This document shows, in pieces, positions 57,182 through 64,000 of a DNA stretch of 64,000 bases (position 1 is the stretch's first letter; the number at the start of each line of letters is the position of its first letter). The notes below the pieces were generated by a model. That model saw only the letters and a program-made list of their open reading frames with translations, had not been told where the DNA came from and ran no database searches. The translations under genes were made by a program, and so were the position numbers. The stretch is from Hofstenia miamia (taxonomy: Eukaryota; Xenacoelomorpha; Acoela), in assembly GCA_004352715.1 (NCBI GenBank), contig SCFE01000017.1, positions 2,136,154 through 2,200,153 of the forward strand, written 5' to 3'.

Positions 57182-58565
57182 ATAGCTGCCCACTTGGTAA
57201 TAGATGCATATGTTATGTTTAATGAATACTCAGCAATTGCTTGCTTAGACCTCTCGAAAGCTTTCGATTCCATAGACCGCAGTATCTTACTACAAAAAAT
57301 TAAAATTCTAGGTTTTTCTAATGACAGCATAGGTCTTATCTCCAGTTACTTATACAATCGCATGCAAAGAGTTAAAATTAATGAATCTTTTTCAGATTGG
57401 GTATGCACTAAAAATGGGGTTCCACAGGGTACAATTTTGGGTCCGTTATTATTTAATATTTACATAAATGATTTGTCCGTGCAAGTAACATGTGACGTTA
57501 TACAATATGCAGATGATACAATATTATTTCATTTTAATAAATTTCCCGAAAAAGCGGTTCAGACTCTCGAAACAAACTGTGCTTCTCTTGCTAAATATTT
57601 TGCCTCTATAAAACTAAGAGTAAATCCACTAAAAACTCAATTCTGTATTGTTAAATCAAAAACTAAATCTACTGATACTTCAAGATACAAACTTAATTTC
57701 AACGGCATTCAAATAAAACAGGTTGAGTCTTTTAAGTACCTCGGAATAATTTTTGACATACATCTAAATTTTGAAGAGCAACTAAATCATGTTATTAGAA
57801 AAATGGCCATATCGATTAAAGCAATTAACTTAATTTCTCAAAAACTTCCAACTAATGCAAAAATTCAATTAATATATGCTCTAATATTAAGTCATTTTAA
57901 CTATGCCAATGTACTCTACACAGATATAAACCAACAATTTCTCAGGAAATTCCAAGTGCAACTAAATTGGGCTATTAAAGTAGCAGTAAATAATCATAGC
58001 TTTAATAAGAATAATGAATATAGAAAAATTTCAAAATTATTTTTACATCCGCAATGTTACATCCATATAAATGTCTTAACGACGTTCTTCAAAATAGTTA
58101 ACAATACTTTCCCATACTTCAAAAATGACTTTCTTGCTGCAAAATTAGTCAATAAACAAAATAAAAGAACACACATAATTCAACCTATTAGGTATAAGAA
58201 ACGAATAATGAAAAATTCATTTCTAAACACAGCTATAAATATGTGGAATGAATTACCAAAATATATTAAACAAATAAGTAAATTAAAAAACTTTAAAATG
58301 AATATTAAAAAATATTTTTGCACTTATAATATAAAAAAACTGAAATGGCGAGGTTATAAATGTTATAATCCTGATTACTCTATTAATAGAAACTAGCAAT
58401 CGCCATAGCCCAAGTTAACCACTTTTTATTTGTAAATATTCGTTGTTTTCTTTTTTTTTGTTTAGTTTTGTATTACTTTCTTGACGCTTTCAGAATTTGT
58501 TATCAGTATTTCTATTTATTGTTAAAACAATTTCTGAATATAGATTTTTCTTCTTCTTCTTTTAT
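57182..58565 (+). mobile_element. 5'-truncated LINE with open reverse transcriptase (Jockey/CR1/L2 type)
   Basis: The frame is open from about 57182 to the TAG at 58394-58396 and gives about 400 residues. RT blocks: IACLDLSKAFDSIDRSILLQ (motif A, catalytic Asp), NGVPQGTILGPLLFNIYIND (motif B), QYADDTILF (motif C, Y-A-D-D near residue 105), then FKYLGIIFD (motif E-like) and a Lys/Asn-rich C-terminal part (NSFLNTAINMWNELP). The endonuclease and the first RT blocks are missing, as usual for LINE 5' truncation. There is no start codon of its own; the frame enters from truncated sequence. The 3' tail ends in a (TTC)n stretch near 58545-58563. No stop or frameshift is seen, so the insertion is young. 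Confidence 0.9.
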
Positions 58566-58901
58566 CATATAGTTTATTATATTCCTAGGAAATTTGCGAA
58601 ATGAAATGTTCATACACAATGGGCTTTGTCTCAGGGGTGCCGTCTATGGTACTTTCATATATGGTAAGGCGATTTTTTAAGCCATCCATAATGGCCATAT
58701 TTTAAATTTCGTCCGTACATTATGGCAATAATGGCCATTATGTAAAATTTGGTGAATGACGAGGAAATATACATAGAACACATGTGGTGATACGCAATGC
58801 GAATTAGTGATTTCTAATTAATAACTAACAAATTGGAAGCTGCAATTAAAAGACAAACATTTTTGTGTAATACGAAATTGTAGGGATATTACAAGGCCCA
58901 A

Positions 58902-58993
58902 GCAGTTCACTAGGTCGCAGAACGATTTTGAAACATTCAGAAACAAAGCAGTTCACTAGGTCGCAGAACGATTTTGAAACATTCAGAAACAAA
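58902..58993. repeat. Perfect tandem duplication, 46 bp x 2
   Basis: GCAGTTCACTAGGTCGCAGA and the next 26 bases occur twice without change (58902-58947, 58948-58993). Around it, 58566-59490, I see no gene; a palindrome ATAATGGCCATTAT is near 58730. Confidence 0.9.
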
Positions 58994-59490
58994 TTTTAAA
59001 ATAAACTTATTATTTTTGTTTGTTTTCCAATACAAAGTGTTTGTTATCCACAACCGTTATTAGAAATTATAAATTTTGAAACAAACTGTCGTCAGTATTT
59101 GTTTGCTAGGCAATATTACAACCTCATCTCCAACATTTGTTTGCAACAGTGGCGGAGCGTGGACCACATTGGTTAGTGTGCGGTGCAGAGTTGCTAGTAT
59201 CTAGGTTTGGTTTCGTCATTGTATTTAAATTAAAATACGTTAATACTGAACTGAAAGTTTGCAAATTTACAATGGAAATCACTGCATTCATTGCTTGAAC
59301 TTGAAGCCATCAATAAAATGTATAATTTTTTAAATGCTCTGCATTAACGTAAAATATGATTCAAATGCATATTTCTTAAAATCATACATCAAGTAAAATA
59401 TTTAAAATGGATATCTTAGTTCTTTTAACAAAACCACGAAATATTAAAACATCAGACAGAACCAGTACGCGATCAGACCAACTTTTCAAT

Positions 59491-61045
59491 TTCAACATGA
59501 CCATGACTCATTTGCTATTATTTTCGAACCTCTATATTTGGCATGAAGTCAGAAATTTTAAGATCCGATCCAAACTTTTAAAAAAAACTTGTTTTCAGTC
59601 CGAATTTAACTAAATATTTTAACAATGTGCTTCAGCACTATCTTGAGATAAAAAATAGTGCATGGAAATCAATTTATTTGTAAAATGTGTAATGATCTAG
59701 TTCTTAAAACTGTCATCAACCATAATCATAATATATTTATAGAGTTTAAATAGTTGATTTTCTTATAGTATTACCTCCCGTATTAATTTTTTATGTCAAA
59801 ATTAAAAAATAACCACTTTGCAATGTCACTATGAATTGAAGTTGTTTCAAACCAGATAAATTTATTCAAAATTGCTACTGAGGCGATGAAAACAAGAATA
59901 GCACAAATAATGGCAAATAAACGAACAACCCCAAAATTTATATTGCAAGCCATTAAAACATTGTTGTAGAGTATATTAAAATCTGTGATAGAAAAATTAA
60001 TTTTTCAAACAAAATTTGAAATTTTAATATAAATTTGAATTTTACTGAAATTGGATCAAAAATTTTGAATTATATAGCAGAAACATTAAATAAATTCACA
60101 CCCTATGAATAGTATGCTGACATACATATTAGAGAAAATCTTTTTCAGAATTCTGCTCTTCCATTTGCAAGGTTGTACAAACAGATGTTTTTGGTTGATT
60201 TACTATTTTATCATGAGATGACTAACATGAATCGCATTTTCAGATTTGAAGTATTGGTCACCAATTTTATAAGTTTTTGGAAAGAATAACGCGGAGCTTG
60301 TTGTATGAACAATGAAATTCAATTANTTCAACATGACCATGACTCATTTGCTATTATTTTCGAACCTCTATATTTGGCATGAAGTCAGAAATTTTAAGAT
60401 CCGATCCAAACTTTTAAAAAAAACTTGTTTTCAGTCCGAATTTAACTAAATATTTTAACAATGTGCTTCAGCACTATCTTGAGATAAAAAATAGTGCATG
60501 GAAATCAATTTATTTGTAAAATGTGTAATGATCTAGTTCTTAAAACTGTCATCAACCATAATCATAATATATTTATAGAGTTTAAATAGTTGATTTTCTT
60601 ATAGTATTACCTCCCGTATTAATTTTTTATGTCAAAATTAAAAAATAACCACTTTGCAATGTCACTATGAATTGAAGTTGTTTCAAACCAGATAAATTTA
60701 TTCAAAATTGCTACTGAGGCGATGAAAACAAGAATAGCACAAATAATGGCAAATAAACGAACAACCCCAAAATTTATATTGCAAGCCATTAAAACATTGT
60801 TGTAGAGTATATTAAAATCTGTGATAGAAAAATTAATTTTTCAAACAAAATTTGAAAATCTTTTTCAGAATTCTGCTCTTCCATTTGCAAGGTTGTACAA
60901 ACAGATGTTTTTGGTTGCTTTACGATTTTATCATGAGATGACTAACATGAATCGCATTTTCAGATATGAAGTATTGGTCACCAATTTTATAAGTTTTTGG
61001 AAAGAATAACGTGGAACCTGTTGTATGAACAATGAAATTCAATTA
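59491..61045. repeat. Direct duplication around a single N (likely unmerged alleles)
   Basis: Bases 59491-60325 repeat at 60327-61045 at very high identity, separated by one N (60326). The first copy has an extra 116 bases (about 60023-60140). Both start TTCAACATGACCATGACTCA and end GAACAATGAAATTCAATTA. Such a structure at a one-base gap suggests two haplotype contigs joined end to end. No gene seen inside. Confidence 0.85.
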
Positions 61046-61103
61046 CAAAATTTCACTTAGATTGAGATTATAAAATTAGGATTCAATGTAAAAATTTCTG
61101 TAA

Positions 61104-61423
61104 TTTATAAAATGTACAAATACACTAGTTTTAAAAATTTTTGATCAGAAACAGATCCGAAGTTTCTCAAAATGAAGATCCGATCGCCAATAAACAATAA
61201 AACGTTTTATACCCCTCTTATAATGGTATAACACGTTGTAAGGCGTCTTAAGATACATCTTCTAAACGTTGTAAAAAATACCATTTCTAAACGTTGCTGA
61301 ATGCCATCTAGTGTCCACCAAATAATGTTCTGAAACGTCTTATAGACGTTATTTATAAAATGTACAAATAAACAAATTTTGGAATATTTTTGATCCGAAG
61401 TTTCTCAAAATGAAGATCCGATC
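61104..61423. repeat. Pair of direct repeats about 80 bp long
   Basis: 61104-61185 and 61352-61423 share TTTATAAAATGTACAAATA at the start and CCGAAGTTTCTCAAAATGAA followed by GATCCGATC at the end. Between them the motif TAAACGTTG recurs. From 61424 to about 63080 I see no gene. Confidence 0.7.
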
Positions 61424-63170
61424 CGATTCTATCTTTACGACCCACCTAACTGTATGCATTCATTATTAAGGCGGACTAAGAAACTATGTATATATTGATT
61501 GTACTGTTAATTATTACACTATTTATAATTATGGCAGCTACTGAAGCTACTCCTGATGGTGTTTCCAATAAATGCGTGATTGAAGTGTTTTGAAAACGTG
61601 GGTTTTAAGCCCAAATTCAATTACAAATGGTAATTGCGGAGAAAAATGCCACCGAGTCAATATGCCCATGATTTATATTGCTGTATATTTAAAATTTCGT
61701 TTCTAAATGAATTTTAATTAATCACAAAAATTGCGTTTGATTTCATATATTTTAATAATCTTTCTTAACATTCGAAAATTATATCTAATATTTAAAGTAA
61801 CAAAGCTTACCTCTTAATGTTGATATGGATGTAAGCCAAAGCATACATCAATGAAAAACCATAATAAGGTTCTTCAAAGATATACACTAGGATGGACATG
61901 TGGAATATGCTCTTCAAAATATATAGTTGAAGTTAACACTGCTACCATTAATAAACAAGCTGGATTCGAACCAGTAATTATTTGCAATACCAATTTTATA
62001 TACTTAAATTTTTATGTAAACATTTATATTCTAAATTCTAACTTGTATGTTACAGATGCAATTTTCGGTGAGAAAAAAACATAGCTCTTTGAAGAAATAT
62101 TAAAAATATCGGATAGTTCAGTGTTTGGAATAATTAGGGTTAGAGGTAGTAGTTGATGCACACTTCGGAACAAAACAATGTTTGTATCTCATTGTGTAGA
62201 ACTAGAACATAAATCGAATTATCGATCATTAGAACTTAATTAGCCATAAATCAAATGTTAGAAATCCAAATAAAGCTAGTAAATATACTTTCAATGAAAA
62301 CAAATCATAGTATAGTAGTACTTAATACAATAAAACCTTCAATGAATAAATTCCAGATTAAATCCAAGCTAAAAAATTGAAACTAACTAATTAATAAAAC
62401 TAGTGGAAAATACTCTAACACAAATAAGGTAGCAGCTGTGCTATCAATATATAATATTTAAATGTTTACTGAGAAACTATGAACAGCAGTAATGACGTCA
62501 AACCAATAGACTAAATGTAATGGGATTAGACAACAAAATTCAATTTTTCTCAAAATACAGATAAAATTGAATTTGTTCACCTCCTGATATTTGTACAAAA
62601 ATATATAAAATTACGGTCTTTTGAAAAAAATCTAAATTTCATGAATCTCCCCCATTTCAATGATTACACTTAATTTCCTAGTGTATGTTAATATGAATGC
62701 ATACCTTGCTCTTTTAATGTCTATTGAAGTTTGGATGTCGCAATACCTAGTTAATGCGACATTCACAATTGAAGTAATTAGGACATTTTAATTTAACAAT
62801 TATCAGCGATATGATTGCTAAACAAGATTATATATAAATATATATATTGTGTTCAACTGAAGCAAAGTGTACTGAAATGAATTGTTCAAAACTGAAATTG
62901 AATCTCAAAATTGTATTCAATATGAAATGTAAAAATTATTTATTTTGTTTTCAGATATTCAATTAATTTCGTGCATTTTTGTGCAATTGTAAGTGCGTAG
63001 GGTGATCTCGTGAAAACTCACTAAAACAATATTTTTTTGATCTTGATGGCTCGGACATTCTCATTCTTAACCCCTTCCAAAATTAAAGTAAAACTTTTAG
63101 ATCTTCTATTGCAAAGAGAAATTATAAAAATTCTATTGACATTGGCCGCGATGTCCCCTCATTGGCCGCG

Positions 63171-64000
63171 ATGTCCTCTCTAAAGACAGTCGATTGCGCT
63201 CTCCGCTCGGCACTTAAAAACATCACTGACTCAAACATCAATAAAGAGGACGAACACTGCAAACTTGTAGCACCATTTTTGGCCCTCAGTCGAGATGAAT
63301 TATTTTCATTGCATTCATTTCTTAAGGATCACACGCATACGTCCCTTACACCTAACTCGCGCGAACAAGAAGTCACTGACGCTTTTTTGCATTCAACAGC
63401 ATCAAGAAATAAACCTATTACTCGCTCTCCAAGAAAACCTCGCAAGATCAAAACAGGTACTAATTTTTTAATTTTAGGTAGCTCCATGTTTAGGAAATTA
63501 CGATCCAAAAACATAATCAGAAACAAAGAGGTCTCCGTGCACTCGTATCCCGGTGCATGCATATCTGAGCTTCAACAGACATTGGAACTCTACCCGCAAA
63601 CAAAAATTAAAACAGTTTTCGTACAAATTGGAAGAAATGATATTCTCAAGAACCCAACCAACTACGAAGCTAAGTTTACTGATCTTATTAAAATAATTAA
63701 CCATATTTTTAGTCCTACTAAGATTTTTCTTAGTGAAATCCCACCTTTTTGCAACAGCCTGCTTCAAGGCAACAATGAAGTAGTAAAAGTCAATAAAATT
63801 ATTTCTAACTTATCAGAAAAATTAAAATTTTCAGTATTTAAATTATTTTCACAATTTTGTTTAGGTCCAAAAGTCGTTAACAGTCGTCTCTTTTCAAAAG
63901 ACGGCATTCATTTCTCACAGAATGGAATTGGAAAATTTGTATCCATCATTAAATCCTTCTTCGAGCCTCCATCTTGTCGCACAATTCAATTCCTCAAAGC
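63171..64000 (+). CDS. LINE ORF1 with SGNH-hydrolase (esterase) domain, runs off window
   Basis: From the ATG at 63171 the frame is open for 276 codons to the window edge; it is open upstream to 63087. SGNH hydrolase blocks are visible: FLILGSSMFRKL (block I, nucleophile Ser near residue 104), VFVQIGRNDI (block III, Asn 156 followed by Asp), and SKDGIHFSQNGIGKF (block V, Asp 244 and His 247). The N-terminal 100 residues are basic near their end (RSPRKPRKIKTG). Esterase domains of this type are known from ORF1 of CR1/L2-type LINEs, and the RT fragment at 57182 is of a compatible type, so this is most likely the start of a longer LINE. A 20-bp near-perfect tandem (ATTGGCCGCGATGTCC...) overlaps the start (63141-63180). 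A host SGNH gene is a less likely alternative. Confidence 0.8.
   Translation, partial: MSSLKTVDCALRSALKNITDSNINKEDEHCKLVAPFLALSRDELFSLHSFLKDHTHTSLTPNSREQEVTDAFLHSTASRNKPITRSPRKPRKIKTGTNFLILGSSMFRKLRSKNIIRNKEVSVHSYPGACISELQQTLELYPQTKIKTVFVQIGRNDILKNPTNYEAKFTDLIKIINHIFSPTKIFLSEIPPFCNSLLQGNNEVVKVNKIISNLSEKLKFSVFKLFSQFCLGPKVVNSRLFSKDGIHFSQNGIGKFVSIIKSFFEPPSCRTIQFLK

Noticed and set aside
59150-59180. CAGTGGCGGAGC as a hAT-type left end
   Set aside because: No matching right end or target duplication was found nearby.
61851-62084. 77-residue plus-strand frame
   Set aside because: No recognisable motif, AT-rich composition and chance length.
63329-63767. Minus-strand frames near the right edge
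   Set aside because: Antisense to the open SGNH-esterase frame.

Overview
The window is AT-rich animal DNA. It carries a spliced, vertebrate/insect-like DECD-box RNA helicase (UAP56/DDX39B), a cytosolic ribosomal protein gene (RPL34), a CR1/L2/Jockey-type LINE, hAT DNA transposons and Ty3/gypsy LTR retroelements. It is most likely an invertebrate; the species cannot be told from the sequence. Four long runs of N and three one- or two-base N joins show that it is a draft scaffold.

Bases 1-39805 are a graveyard of one Ty3/gypsy superfamily group in both orientations. At least five bodies can be recognised: a 3' end at 1-3214; a gag-pol body at 3776-8924; a minus-strand pol at 13061-16430 split by a solo LTR; a plus-strand pol-ORF3 body at 16440-22300; an ORF3 fragment at 22440-25496 split by another solo LTR; a minus-strand gag+ORF3 element with two LTRs at 25527-30869; and a plus-strand element at 30870-39253. 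LTRs are about 0.9-1.15 kb, begin TGTAGCAT and end GGATG(C/T)TACA. Gag has a coiled coil, a capsid-like part and a CCHC knuckle; pol has PR, RT, RNase H and integrase. All are broken by stops and frameshifts, many of them at former CGA codons. Bases 1-3775 recur almost exactly at 36099-39813.

The most interesting feature is an additional long coding region (called ORF3 here) between integrase and the 3' LTR, in the place where retroviruses carry env. It is conserved at protein level in at least four diverged copies, resembles no family I recognise, shows no signal peptide or membrane segment, and is preceded by an array of short imperfect repeats. One LTR-flanked copy has lost pol but kept gag and ORF3.

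Bases 41696-55314 are the host genes. RPL34 is complete and lacks most of its expected zinc cysteines. Only 102 bases separate its stop from the UAP56 start, with a poly(A) signal and a splice acceptor between them, an arrangement seen in trans-spliced operons. UAP56 has eight coding exons that join in phase into about 424 codons; its introns hold hAT elements with intact 8-bp target duplications, a pogo/Tigger-like end and a poly-G tract at a gap.

Bases 55315-64000 hold a 5'-truncated LINE with an open reverse transcriptase (57182-58396), an unmerged allelic duplication around a single N (59491-61045), and at the right edge an open reading frame with an SGNH-hydrolase (esterase) domain, as found in ORF1 of CR1/L2-type LINEs.
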